Assembly (NCBI GenBank): GCA_964555675.1
Contig: CAZKTU010000017.1
Span: forward strand, 1-50,978
DNA from: CAIWXH01 sp964555675
GTDB lineage: Bacteria; Chloroflexota; Chloroflexia; Chloroflexales; Chloroflexaceae
Direction: 5' to 3'
DNA length: 50,978 nt
The notes under the pieces were generated by a model that had not been told where the DNA came from, did no database searches, and saw only the letters and a list, made by a program, of their open reading frames with translations. The position numbers and the translations under genes are program-made. Below, in pieces: positions 15,955 through 24,779 of the stretch. Every line of letters starts with the position of its first letter. Position 1 is the stretch's first letter.

Positions 15955-17691
15955 ATGTTATCATCTGTATCTACGGAAGAATCATCAAAAATTTCTTATA
16001 AAGATGGAGTTTCCGAACAATTAATTAATATGTTTGAAAATGCGAAACGAATGATAAATGAAATACCTGAAGAAATTTCTACTAAAGAAGAAAAACAGAA
16101 ATATGATAATATAATTGAAAAATCTATATCTCTTTTTAAAAAAATATTATTAGATTTAGATATTCAATATAGATTTAGAGCTCAGGTATTAATTGAATTA
16201 TTATGGTATATCAGTGATGAAGGTGAAGATTGTTTTCAAAGATATAGAGATATGTTACCACATTTAGATGATGATAAATTATTAATTATGATAAAATTAT
16301 TAATTATAGTTGCAAATCACAAATCTGTAGATTTATACCAGCGTTTTATTACCGGCGTAACGCTTTATAATAGAGGATGTTTTGAATGTTATAATATTTT
16401 TAAAAGTATTATAAGTTATGAAGAGGGTGAATTAAATATAAAAGTTGACGAAGACGAATTTCTTTACAAGGTTGAATGTTGTAAATTTTTATTTGCTTCT
16501 GAAAATGACAATTATAAAGAATACGCACAAGAATATTTACTTGAATTAATTAATAATATGAAATATTCATCAAAGAAAAGATATGGTGTAATTGCTGATT
16601 ATATCACGCGTATTCGTGGTAGAGAAAAAGGATTAAGAAGTGCTTTTATCTCTAAAAAATTAAGAGTAGAATATGATGAGAAATATGTTTACGGATTACA
16701 AGCAGCATTCTTCTATAATGAAAATAATGATGTAAGAGAAAGAATTTTAAGTGGTCAACATATTATAGATATGAATTGTGTCGTTGAATCTGAAAAGAAT
16801 GATATTTGTGAAACTCTTATAACAATTGGCAAATTACAAACATATGATGAGAATGTTAGAGGTGATGCTTTAGATGTTGTTATGAGATTGGGTTCTGAAT
16901 CTCAAAGAGAGTTAGCTACTTATCTTATTAAAGAACTTGGTTATTCAAAAGTTAATAAAAATTCAGATGATATTATGCAACGTGTTCGTACATTCTATAA
17001 TAATTCACAGAATGCACATGATATTGATGCTGATGCTATTGAAAAATTCGTTGAAGATATGATCAATGATAAAGATTACATCGATAGATCGTACGATGAC
17101 GTATTATTTGATGTAAAGAAAATATTGAAAGATAATATCCAAGAAGAAGAAAAATTAAATATTGCTTATAGTTCTCTTGAAAGAATAGGTATCGATACAG
17201 CCACATTTACCAAATTTAAAGTAACATCAGTAGAAGTATTTAAATATGTTTTCGATACTATTCGTAAATATAGATCTACAAATGCAACAACTTCAAATGA
17301 TCTATATTTATTACTAGAAAGATTATTTATTGATGAGATTATTGCTATGAATGGAACATGTTCAAGTGGTCATTATGAACGTTTCATTTTAGTATTAACA
17401 CCGGTTAATAATTCGATTAAAATTTCTTTTAGTGATCAGATAATTGCAAACATTGCTGGTAGAATGAGTATGAGAAATAGAAATCTTTCAGAAGATGAAC
17501 AAGGGATGGTATCTATCGGAATGATGGATAATCCCGATGAAGAAAGTTTGAAATTTTATAAATCATTCTTAGAAAAATCAAAGAAAGAGATCAAAGATGA
17601 ATTATATAATGAATTTGTCAAAGCTGGTTATCTTAATAATTTAGAATTTGAAAATGCGTTTGAAAGAGGTATGAAAGAATGGATAAGATAA
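15955..17691 (+). CDS. Large helical-repeat protein, unknown
   Basis: 578 residues, nearly all alpha-helical and rich in Glu, Lys and Asp. Some stretches look like HEAT/ARM helices (YDENVRGDALDVVMRLGSESQ). There is no catalytic motif and no membrane segment. Such solenoids usually act as scaffolds. No early-type motif upstream. I suspect it is a conserved giant-virus core or virion protein but cannot name it. Confidence 0.75.
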   Translation: MLSSVSTEESSKISYKDGVSEQLINMFENAKRMINEIPEEISTKEEKQKYDNIIEKSISLFKKILLDLDIQYRFRAQVLIELLWYISDEGEDCFQRYRDMLPHLDDDKLLIMIKLLIIVANHKSVDLYQRFITGVTLYNRGCFECYNIFKSIISYEEGELNIKVDEDEFLYKVECCKFLFASENDNYKEYAQEYLLELINNMKYSSKKRYGVIADYITRIRGREKGLRSAFISKKLRVEYDEKYVYGLQAAFFYNENNDVRERILSGQHIIDMNCVVESEKNDICETLITIGKLQTYDENVRGDALDVVMRLGSESQRELATYLIKELGYSKVNKNSDDIMQRVRTFYNNSQNAHDIDADAIEKFVEDMINDKDYIDRSYDDVLFDVKKILKDNIQEEEKLNIAYSSLERIGIDTATFTKFKVTSVEVFKYVFDTIRKYRSTNATTSNDLYLLLERLFIDEIIAMNGTCSSGHYERFILVLTPVNNSIKISFSDQIIANIAGRMSMRNRNLSEDEQGMVSIGMMDNPDEESLKFYKSFLEKSKKEIKDELYNEFVKAGYLNNLEFENAFERGMKEWIR

Positions 17692-17694
17692 TTA

Positions 17695-17704
17695 TTTAAA
17701 TATT
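17695..17704 (+). promoter_or_regulatory. TTTAAATATT box (17721 gene)
   Basis: 16 bases before the ATG. Confidence 0.35.
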
Positions 17705-17717
17705 ACTCGATGAGTAA
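17703..17717 (+). terminator. TTACTC hairpin (15955 gene)
   Basis: TTACTC-GAT-GAGTAA, stem extendable by two pairs; 11 bases after the stop, 3 before the next ATG. Confidence 0.6.
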
Positions 17718-17720
17718 TAA

Positions 17721-18821
17721 ATGGAAAATTTTATAGATTTTAATAGAGAATTTGCTATATTTACCGATCTTGAACCTGATGATGTTTTAGCAATATATAC
17801 TCTTCTTAAATATAAAAAACAGAAATTCGTATTATTTATAGTAGGAGAAGGAAATAGCAATATAAAAGTGGAACGTATGTCCTATTTTGCTAAATTAATG
17901 AAAAATGATGGTGTATTAGAAAATTATCGAATTTTAAAAGGATTTCCATCAGAAAAAGATTATTTTAATGAAGGTTTAGCAGAATCTATAGAATTAAAAG
18001 AAATACCACATTGCTTGACATATAATGATGTTTTCAACGATGATTTTTTTAAAAATAAAATATTAGAAAATGAAACTTTTAATATGATTTATATTAAACC
18101 AGTTTATGAATTATTATTTATTCCTGATAATATAGCAAATTTGACACATTTTATATGTTATGGTTCGTTTAATATTAGAACAGTATCTATTTCAAAGAAC
18201 CCGATAGAATTCCCAAAAATAGATAATACCATGACATATAAAATTATGGAAGATCTTATTAATAATAAATTTAAATCTACATTTTTATTTGATACGTTTA
18301 ATGCATTTGGTTCAAATAATAGTATAAATGGAACTAAAAATCCTGAATTTTTCTTAAAATTAGAAAATAGTAATCAAGAATCATTAAAATATTTTTACAA
18401 ACTTATGTTATATTGGAATATGCATATTCTTGATGATTGTATTGACACTATGCGATCAATTTTACCATGTAATAAAACTGAAAATGATAATTGGAAAACG
18501 TTTGATTTAAATTGTGAGGAATTTAAAAATCTTGATGAAAAACAAAGAATAAGATTTGAACATTATAATTTAAAACCTGCTCTTAATATTTTTCCAAATA
18601 TTAATAAACAATTTGTTAATGCTGATACAGGATTAATATCGGTATTATTAGATGAATCTACAACTAATAAACTTGAACATAATGTAATAAGTTTTAATGA
18701 ACAAGGATATCCACAAATATCACAATCAAATTGTGATAAATACGTATATTTATATAAATCTTCTGATAGTACTCAGATTTCAAAATCTATACAAATAATA
18801 AGTAATATACTTTTTAATTAA
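17721..18821 (+). CDS. Nucleoside-hydrolase-like protein
   Basis: 366 residues. The start IFTDLEPDDVLAIYTLLKY matches the calcium-binding signature of inosine-uridine nucleoside hydrolases (D-x-D-x-G-x-D-D-x-x-A): D16, D20 and D21 are kept, but the usual second Asp (DTD) is shifted or replaced. A central region (LTHFICYGSFNIRTVS) resembles the family's core strand. The enzyme class splits ribonucleosides into base and ribose. Divergence means altered chemistry or loss of activity is possible. Its ATG lies 3 bases after a TTACTC hairpin, and a TTTAAATATT box lies 16 bases upstream. Confidence 0.55.
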   Translation: MENFIDFNREFAIFTDLEPDDVLAIYTLLKYKKQKFVLFIVGEGNSNIKVERMSYFAKLMKNDGVLENYRILKGFPSEKDYFNEGLAESIELKEIPHCLTYNDVFNDDFFKNKILENETFNMIYIKPVYELLFIPDNIANLTHFICYGSFNIRTVSISKNPIEFPKIDNTMTYKIMEDLINNKFKSTFLFDTFNAFGSNNSINGTKNPEFFLKLENSNQESLKYFYKLMLYWNMHILDDCIDTMRSILPCNKTENDNWKTFDLNCEEFKNLDEKQRIRFEHYNLKPALNIFPNINKQFVNADTGLISVLLDESTTNKLEHNVISFNEQGYPQISQSNCDKYVYLYKSSDSTQISKSIQIISNILFN

Positions 18822-18840
18822 AACATTTAATTTAAAATAT

Positions 18841-18855
18841 TTATTCGATGAATAA
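18841..18855 (+). terminator. TTATTC hairpin, compensated variant (17721 gene)
   Basis: TTATTC-GAT-GAATAA; both arms changed together. Abuts the ATG of the next gene. Confidence 0.6.
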
Positions 18856-19239
18856 ATGGATACTCATTTGTTCGATGGTAAATTAAAAAATACTATTAAA
18901 TCTGTTCTAGATAATAATATAATATTATTATCTAGAACAGAAGTTATAGATTCTAATTTATATAATGATTATGTTAATAAATATAATCTTCATGTAAATT
19001 TTCAAATTATATTACAAGATTATAACACGTCAAATAATTACGATCGCTCGAATGAATACTCATGTGAAATTATATTAACAGAAATAATTAAAATATATAA
19101 TTTACTTAATATTGAACAAAAAGAAGATTTATTATCGTTATTAAATGAACAATTTGAAGAGATGAAAAGTGGTATGTGCCCTCAAGGAAGAACTCATAGA
19201 TTATTTTATATATTATTTACTTGGAAAAATATTATCTGA
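18856..19239 (+). CDS. Small unknown protein carrying a 41-nt perfect palindrome in its coding sequence
   Basis: 127 residues, soluble, with no recognised motif; the end has SGMCPQGRTHRLFYILFTWK. Its ATG directly follows the hairpin at 18841-18855. Codons about 16-29 (SVLDNNIILLSRTE) are encoded by a perfect 20-bp inverted repeat with a one-base centre. The frame is open and tightly placed, so I believe it is translated, but function is unknown. Confidence 0.65.
   Translation: MDTHLFDGKLKNTIKSVLDNNIILLSRTEVIDSNLYNDYVNKYNLHVNFQIILQDYNTSNNYDRSNEYSCEIILTEIIKIYNLLNIEQKEDLLSLLNEQFEEMKSGMCPQGRTHRLFYILFTWKNII
18901..18941. repeat. 41-nt perfect palindrome inside a coding region
   Basis: The left arm TCTGTTCTAGATAATAATAT (18901-18920) is exactly complementary to 18922-18941 around a single A at 18921. 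It contains a TCTAGA in each arm. It lies 45 bases into the gene at 18856 and does not resemble the TTACTC hairpins. Confidence 0.97.
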
Positions 19240-19289
19240 TATAAAATCGAATATTTAACTACGAATTTAAAATACTTATTAATATGAAA

Positions 19290-19304
19290 TTACTCATTGA
19301 GTAA
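19290..19304. terminator. TTACTC hairpin (18856 and 19305 genes)
   Basis: TTACTC-ATT-GAGTAA; abuts the stop of the minus-strand glycosyltransferase. Confidence 0.6.
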
Positions 19305-20390
19305 TTATCTATTAAAAAGCTCCTTCCATAACAATGCTTTATTATTCCATGTTTCATTTCTCGCCCAAACTTTAGCTCTATTTGTAATTATATTTTTTAC
19401 TTCTGAATTATTTAAAATTTCTTTGATATGTACAGATAATAATTCATCTGTTATATTATCACCAATTAAAAATCCTCTGTTACCAAGAGTATTTGGTAAT
19501 CCTCCCGATGGAGAAGTAATACAAATACATCCTGCAAGTTGTGCTTCTAATGCTAACATACAATAAGTTTCTGGAAATGCAGTGATATATAGCCATACTT
19601 CACATTCTAATAAATTTCGGAAAACTGTTAAATGATCAACTTTTCCAAATAATGTTACGCTTGTTTTATAAGTTTCACAGAACTCTGTTAATTTTTCTTT
19701 AAATTCTGGTATTTCTTCACCAAAAATTCTTAGTGTAGCATCAGGTATTTCTTTAATAATATATGGCCATACACCCATTAATTTATCTATACCTCTTGAA
19801 TGATGAGCTGCAAAAATAAAACTATTTTTAACTTTAACTATATTAGAACTTGCCTTTTCCAATTCTAATATTCTGTCATCAACTGCATTGCCAATGATGC
19901 TAATTTTACCACTATCTTTAATAAAAGGATATAGTTTTTCTTCTTGAATATTTTTATGCCATTCACTTAAAAGTACCATACCGTTAATTTTATAAAAGAA
20001 ATTAAATAATAAAGCTCCGCTTCCTATATCTAATTCTAATCCTTTATATGCAGGATGTACGGCTACATCATGACACCAGATAAATATTTTACTTGCTTTA
20101 ATAAAAAAATATAAAAATGCATGAATATAACGTGATATAACTAAAATTTCTACTTTATTTTTTTCCATAAAATTAGAAAAATTCATTGCAGAACGATAAT
20201 AAACACCATTAGCCTCAGAATCGGTTGTTAAAAATCCAAAAACATATACATCGTATTCATCAACTAATCTTTCAGTAAGATTAACTAATGCTATTTCGCT
20301 GCCTCCTATATTTTTAGATTCATAACAATTATTTCCATTAAAATCAGGAGAATAACCAATAAAAAAAGCTACTATTTTTTTCGAACTCAT
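19305..20390 (-). CDS. GT-B glycosyltransferase (GT4-like)
   Basis: 361 residues with the two-lobe GT-B pattern. The N-lobe has KNIGGSEIALVNLTERL, typical of the GGxE acceptor-side loop. The C-lobe has FAAHHSRGIDKLMGVWPYI and IPDATLRIFGE. The donor-site E-x7-E motif follows in FPETYCMLALEAQLAG, with ITSPSGGLPNTLGNRGFLIGD. It would transfer a sugar from a nucleotide sugar to a glycan. Next to the sugar-nucleotide cluster, a role in virion glycan assembly is likely. A hairpin abuts its stop codon. Confidence 0.88.
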   Translation of the reverse strand: MSSKKIVAFFIGYSPDFNGNNCYESKNIGGSEIALVNLTERLVDEYDVYVFGFLTTDSEANGVYYRSAMNFSNFMEKNKVEILVISRYIHAFLYFFIKASKIFIWCHDVAVHPAYKGLELDIGSGALLFNFFYKINGMVLLSEWHKNIQEEKLYPFIKDSGKISIIGNAVDDRILELEKASSNIVKVKNSFIFAAHHSRGIDKLMGVWPYIIKEIPDATLRIFGEEIPEFKEKLTEFCETYKTSVTLFGKVDHLTVFRNLLECEVWLYITAFPETYCMLALEAQLAGCICITSPSGGLPNTLGNRGFLIGDNITDELLSVHIKEILNNSEVKNIITNRAKVWARNETWNNKALLWKELFNR

Positions 20391-20430
20391 TTTATAAATT
20401 ATTGTTAAATCTTTATAATTAATTAAATAA

Positions 20431-21012
20431 ATGAACTGGTCATGGTGGTTTAAATATTTATTTCATATTGAAACTTTATTTATCCTATTTGCAGTAATAT
20501 ATATACTATGGGTGTGGATATCTGATGATAAAAATGCTGTTCATAATAGAGTAAAAGAATATTTGGAACTATTATATCCAGAAGATGAAACCAAATCTTT
20601 AAAATCTAAAAATGTTCCCAAAAAGAAAAAGAAAAAGATATATAAACATGAAGAAAGATGTAGAGAAATTTTTGAAGGTATATTTGAAAAAAGATTTAAT
20701 AGTGTCAGACCTGATTGGTTAAAAAATCCTTTAACAAAACAAAATTTAGAACTTGATGGATTTTGCCCTTCTATTCAAACTCATTTAGGAAAAGGTTTAG
20801 CTTTTGAATACGACGGAGTTCAACATTCTCAATATAATTCCTATTTTCATGATACGCCTAAAAATTTTGTAAGCCAGTTTAAAAAAGATACATTAAAAGA
20901 TCAGATCTGTAAGAAGAAAGGTGTATTATTAATTAGAATACCTCATCATATTAAATATACAGAACTTGATAAATATATTGTTGAACAATTAATGAAAAAT
21001 AATTTAGTTTAA
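20431..21012 (+). CDS. Membrane-anchored PD-(D/E)XK-like nuclease
   Basis: 193 residues. The N-terminus has one hydrophobic helix (residues 8-30, YLFHIETLFILFAVIYILWVW), then a Lys-rich linker (KKKKKKIYK). The C-terminal domain resembles a restriction-endonuclease-like fold: NLELDGFCP (D109), then LAFEYDGVQHSQY (E126, D128), a helix with FKKDTLKDQICKKKG, and the strand VLLIRIPHH. The D...E-x-D...Q/H spacing fits a metal-dependent nuclease. Anchoring a nuclease to a membrane is unusual; it may act at the factory or host membranes. Substrate unknown. Confidence 0.7.
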   Translation: MNWSWWFKYLFHIETLFILFAVIYILWVWISDDKNAVHNRVKEYLELLYPEDETKSLKSKNVPKKKKKKIYKHEERCREIFEGIFEKRFNSVRPDWLKNPLTKQNLELDGFCPSIQTHLGKGLAFEYDGVQHSQYNSYFHDTPKNFVSQFKKDTLKDQICKKKGVLLIRIPHHIKYTELDKYIVEQLMKNNLV

Positions 21013-21019
21013 AAAATGA
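21012..21019 (+). promoter_or_regulatory. AAAAATGA motif (TFIIB)
   Basis: 47 bases before the TFIIB start codon, just after the previous stop. Confidence 0.5.
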
Positions 21020-21066
21020 AAAATATTAAAAGATATGCAATTTATAAACTATTTTACTTTTCATAA

Positions 21067-21945
21067 ATGGATGATGAACTTTTAGATATTTTTGGTGATC
21101 ATACTAAGCAAATTATTCAAAATTTAAAAGAGAATTATATTGAAAATCAATCAACTAATGAATGTCTACATGGTGATACATTTATCGATAATAATATGAT
21201 ATATTGTAACAATTGTGGTTGTGAAGTAAAAAGAATAGATTACGAAATTGACGGAGGTATATTTGGCGCTGAAGGAGATGTAGATTACGTCAATATTCCT
21301 AAAGAAAAAGAGAAAAATAATGTTAAAAAAGTGTTTGACGAATGTAATATTTTAAATGTTGATATGAAAGTTCGACATATTACAGAAAATAAATATAAAG
21401 AAATTATAGGTACCACATTATTAAGAGGAAAAACTAATAAAAGTATTATTGCAACATGTTTATATTATGCATATGAAGAAGTTGGACAGTCTAGAACTAT
21501 GGATGAAATTAGAAATATGTTTGATTTAACAAAAAGAGAAATGTCAAAAGGAATGACTATGTATCAAGAAAAAATTCCAGAATCGAGAATTGCAACTGTT
21601 ACACCAATTCATTTAATTCGAAGAATTTTAGAACAGACAGGTATTGATATTTGTCATTTACCTAATATATTGAAAATTGCAAAATCTATAAATAATACCG
21701 ATGAAATATTAAATAGTAGTACACCTCAAAGTGTAGCACCTGCAATAGTATATTTATATCTATTTTTAATTCCTGATTATAAAGAAGAAAAAGGATTGAC
21801 AAAAACAAAATTTTCAAATTTAACAAATACTACAGATATCACTCTTACGAAATTATTGAAAAGAATTGGATTATTAATTGGTAAAATCACATTCGATGAT
21901 AAAGTTATTAAATTTGCAGATAATACTGTCACGTCAATTCATTAA
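21067..21945 (+). CDS. TFIIB-like transcription initiation factor
   Basis: 292 residues. The N-terminus has a zinc ribbon (CLHGDTFIDNN then IYCNNCGCEV). Two cyclin-like repeats follow; the first is seen at GTTLLRGKTNKSIIATCLYY and the second around SVAPAIVYLYLFLI. This is the architecture of TFIIB, which links RNA polymerase to promoter DNA and helps pick the start site. Giant viruses carry one for their own polymerase. AAAAATGA ends 47 bases upstream, consistent with an early gene. Confidence 0.9.
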   Translation: MDDELLDIFGDHTKQIIQNLKENYIENQSTNECLHGDTFIDNNMIYCNNCGCEVKRIDYEIDGGIFGAEGDVDYVNIPKEKEKNNVKKVFDECNILNVDMKVRHITENKYKEIIGTTLLRGKTNKSIIATCLYYAYEEVGQSRTMDEIRNMFDLTKREMSKGMTMYQEKIPESRIATVTPIHLIRRILEQTGIDICHLPNILKIAKSINNTDEILNSSTPQSVAPAIVYLYLFLIPDYKEEKGLTKTKFSNLTNTTDITLTKLLKRIGLLIGKITFDDKVIKFADNTVTSIH

Positions 21946-21947
21946 AA

Positions 21948-21962
21948 TTACTCGATGAGTAA
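21948..21962. terminator. TTACTC hairpin (TFIIB and 21982 gene)
   Basis: TTACTC-GAT-GAGTAA, 2 bases after the TFIIB stop. Confidence 0.6.
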
Positions 21963-21981
21963 AATTTATTAATTTAAATTA

Positions 21982-22386
21982 TTAATATTTTTTTGGCGAA
22001 TCAGTTAATCGTTTATGAAATGAGGTAACTGCTGCCATAAGAGATCCTAATGCTACAACAGAAATTAAAAGTTTATATTTGTCATCAATAAGAGAATAAT
22101 GATGATAAGAACATCCATGTACGAATGTTAATAACCCTCCAATTGCCACACCCATACTAATGGTAGAATCCTTAATATAACAGGATCCAATTAATGCTGA
22201 AACACCAAATAATGTTGTAAGTAAAAGCATAAATAGTTCTACACGCTGTGGTGTACATTTTTCGTCCATTAAATTTTCTAAGGATGATTGACAGCCAGAT
22301 TGACCACTAAGAAGTTTAGATATAAGATATGTACATCCTGCAAAGATAATACCAAACGCAATAGAAAGAATCCAATGATTATGCAT
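21982..22386 (-). CDS. Small multi-pass membrane protein
   Basis: 134 residues with about four hydrophobic segments: WILSIAFGIIFAGCTYLI, LFMLLLTTLFGVSALIGSCY, ISMGVAIGGLLTFVHG and LLISVVALGSLMAAVTSF. Several Cys lie in the loops. The tail is short and basic. Function unknown; it could be an inner-membrane virion protein. Convergent with TFIIB across a hairpin. Confidence 0.72.
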   Translation of the reverse strand: MHNHWILSIAFGIIFAGCTYLISKLLSGQSGCQSSLENLMDEKCTPQRVELFMLLLTTLFGVSALIGSCYIKDSTISMGVAIGGLLTFVHGCSYHHYSLIDDKYKLLISVVALGSLMAAVTSFHKRLTDSPKKY

Positions 22387-22404
22387 TATAAATATGTAAG
22401 TTTA

Positions 22405-22419
22405 TTATTCGATGAATAA
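22405..22419 (-). terminator. TTATTC hairpin, compensated variant (22440 gene)
   Basis: TTATTC-GAT-GAATAA, 20 bases after the stop of the aminotransferase fusion. Confidence 0.55.
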
Positions 22420-22439
22420 TATTTTTTTAAAATTATCAA

Positions 22440-24017
22440 TTATTTTAAATATATAGTACAATGTACCCCTTTTCGTTCGAAATTACAATTTTCATATATT
22501 TTATATAATTCATCTTTGCAATTTAAAACTATTTTGTAACACTTATATTGTTTAGCATAATGTGTGGCGTAATCTACAATTTTCTTACATAAGCCACCTC
22601 CTCTATAATTTTCATCAACAACTACATCTTCAATGTGTGCTACATTATCTTCAAATTTTTCTTCAATGAAAATTTTAACTGTACAAATTATTTTATTATC
22701 AAATTTACCAATAAAAATTTTCGAATTTTGATGTTTCATAATATGTAGCTTTTCTAGAAAAGCTGTCGTATTTCCATTGTTAAATTTTGGATCTACATTA
22801 TATTTAGTAGTCGTCAATTGATACATTAAATCTAAATATTGAGAATATTCGTTAGATGGTAATTTATCATCTAATTCTTCTATTTTCAAATTCTGATAGC
22901 AAAATTCTTTGACACAACGTATTACTTTTTTTAATTCTTCTTCTGTTAACCACCACCCATTCGGAATACATATTAACTCTTTCTCTAAATCATCTAAAAT
23001 CGGCAATCCACATTTAAAATTAGATACACAACTATGATTATCATTTCTATTATGAACTTGACTTACCATTATATTGTTATTTTTCATATATGAAATAAAT
23101 TCCGATTTATTCTTAATTTTGATAGAATATAACCAGCATGCACTATTCATATTTTTATCATTTTCAAATAAAATAAGATACGGACTTAAATTTTTAAATT
23201 CATAATCATATCTTTGGCTATTTTCTCTTAGTTTTTTAAGGTTATTATTTACATAAGGAAGATTACATATACCAATAGTTGCATTGATATCATTCATATG
23301 AAACTTATATCCCCATTCTGCAATATCTGGTTCCATTCTAAAATCGCCTTTATTTCTAGTATCTCTATCTATACCAAACCATCTTAATAGTCTAGCTCTC
23401 TCATATAATTCTTTTGTAGGTAAAAATATTAATCCACCATCTCCTGTTGTTAAATGTTTAATTGCTTGTAAACTAAATACGCATATATTATTATGACTTG
23501 TACCAATAAATTTATTATTAATAGTAGCACCAAATGCATGTGCGCAATCTTCAATTACCGCAGGCCTATGACCAAATTTATCAAAACATTCATCTTGAAT
23601 TTTTGATAATTCATCAAGATTAACAGGATAACCACCCCAATGAACTACCATTATAGCTTTAGTTTTCGAAGATAATTTTTCTCGAATAGACTGTAAATTT
23701 ATATTAATATTATTTTTATCTACGTCAGCCCAAATAATTTTAATATTATTTGCAAGAATAGGACATGTTGTTGCGAAACATGTTAATGGTGTAGAAATAA
23801 TTTCATCATCTGATGTTAAATTTAATAATCTTACTGCAAGTGTTAAACCGCTTGTTGCTGAATTTAATGTTAAAATATTATCAAAATTAAAATATTGTTT
23901 TAACATCTTTTCAAATTCTTCTACTTTCTGTCCTTGAGTAATCATTCCGCTATTTAATACATTTGTAACATTTTCTCCTGTTTCGGAGGCCATAAAAACT
24001 TTAAACAAATTTATCAT
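22440..24017 (-). CDS. Fusion: DegT/DnrJ-type sugar aminotransferase + GNA1-like N-acetyltransferase
   Basis: 525 residues. Residues 1 to about 380 are a PLP-dependent sugar aminotransferase: NSATSGLTLAVRLL, HWGGYPVNLDEL, IEDCAHAFGA, and the PLP lysine in SLQAIKHLTTGDGG (K187). It would aminate a keto-sugar nucleotide. From about residue 385 a GNAT domain follows: IEDVVVDENYRGGGLCKKIV (acetyl-CoA loop), CYKIVLNCKDELYKIYENCNF, ending in IYL; this closely resembles glucosamine-6-phosphate acetyltransferase GNA1. The fusion could aminate then N-acetylate one intermediate. With the 4,6-dehydratase at 24780 this suggests an N-acetyl 4-amino-6-deoxyhexose. Mimivirus makes a related sugar (viosamine) with separate genes. 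Confidence 0.88.
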   Translation of the reverse strand: MINLFKVFMASETGENVTNVLNSGMITQGQKVEEFEKMLKQYFNFDNILTLNSATSGLTLAVRLLNLTSDDEIISTPLTCFATTCPILANNIKIIWADVDKNNININLQSIREKLSSKTKAIMVVHWGGYPVNLDELSKIQDECFDKFGHRPAVIEDCAHAFGATINNKFIGTSHNNICVFSLQAIKHLTTGDGGLIFLPTKELYERARLLRWFGIDRDTRNKGDFRMEPDIAEWGYKFHMNDINATIGICNLPYVNNNLKKLRENSQRYDYEFKNLSPYLILFENDKNMNSACWLYSIKIKNKSEFISYMKNNNIMVSQVHNRNDNHSCVSNFKCGLPILDDLEKELICIPNGWWLTEEELKKVIRCVKEFCYQNLKIEELDDKLPSNEYSQYLDLMYQLTTTKYNVDPKFNNGNTTAFLEKLHIMKHQNSKIFIGKFDNKIICTVKIFIEEKFEDNVAHIEDVVVDENYRGGGLCKKIVDYATHYAKQYKCYKIVLNCKDELYKIYENCNFERKGVHCTIYLK

Positions 24018-24039
24018 TTTAATAGAAATATATTAATTT

Positions 24040-24060
24040 TTAAACATTACTAATGTTTAA
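24040..24060. promoter_or_regulatory. 21-nt perfect palindrome between divergent sugar genes
   Basis: TTAAACATTA, C, TAATGTTTAA. It lies between the aminotransferase fusion (start 24017) and the gene at 24088, where a 3'-end signal is not expected. Possible operator. Confidence 0.45.
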
Positions 24061-24087
24061 TTAAAGATATTTATCATTAAAAATAAA

Positions 24088-24750
24088 ATGAAGTTAGATA
24101 CAGTACTAGTTGGTAGTGCTATTCATACATTTGAAAAAACAGTATTTAGTCCTGAAGAAAGATTAAATCAATTATTGAATTTTACAATACCAAGTATAAG
24201 AAAATATTTACCCGATGCTTTTATTATTGTAGTCGAAGATAGTGATATATCTATTGAATATCAAAATAAGATTAGAGTGGTATGTGATATATTATTATGT
24301 ATTAACAAATATAGTAAAACCATTCCCCAATCGAAATCATTTAGAGAAGTATTTTCTTTGTGTTATGCATTACATTTTATACCGCAACATACAGAAAGAT
24401 TATTTAAATTAGGTGGAAGATACGAATGGAATGAAAGATTTAATTTAGATAATTTTCCTAATGACAAAATGTGTTTCATATATCATCCACCAAGAAATCA
24501 GTATGAAACGTGTTCATTTGTAGTTTCACAGGTTTCTAATATTATGAAATTAATAGAAATATATAATACATTACTAAAAAAATATCAAAATGGATATTAT
24601 TATGATACTGAAACGAATATTTCCGAAGAATTACTTAAATTGGATCAAAATATTATTAAACGTTTTAGCATATATAATTTTGGTATTACTATTCGTCAAA
24701 CAAATACTATAGAACCAAGAACAGATTGTCCATGCTGTCCCTTAAATTAG
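24088..24750 (+). CDS. Glycosyltransferase-like protein (GT-A-type)
   Basis: 220 residues. ERLNQLLNFTIPSIRKYLPD and AFIIVVEDSDIS look like the nucleotide-sugar half of a GT-A fold, and LFKLGGRYEWNERFNLDNF is the K-x-G-G-R-Y signature seen in some capsule and giant-virus glycosyltransferases. The C-terminus ends with a Cys motif, TDCPCCPLN. It is head-to-head with the aminotransferase fusion, with a 21-nt palindrome between, and upstream of the dehydratase gene. Donor and acceptor unknown. Confidence 0.6.
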   Translation: MKLDTVLVGSAIHTFEKTVFSPEERLNQLLNFTIPSIRKYLPDAFIIVVEDSDISIEYQNKIRVVCDILLCINKYSKTIPQSKSFREVFSLCYALHFIPQHTERLFKLGGRYEWNERFNLDNFPNDKMCFIYHPPRNQYETCSFVVSQVSNIMKLIEIYNTLLKKYQNGYYYDTETNISEELLKLDQNIIKRFSIYNFGITIRQTNTIEPRTDCPCCPLN

Positions 24751-24751
24751 A

Positions 24752-24761
24752 TTTAAATATT
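24752..24761 (+). promoter_or_regulatory. TTTAAATATT box (4,6-dehydratase)
   Basis: 18 bases before the ATG. Confidence 0.35.
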
Positions 24762-24779
24762 GTATATTTAATTAATTAA

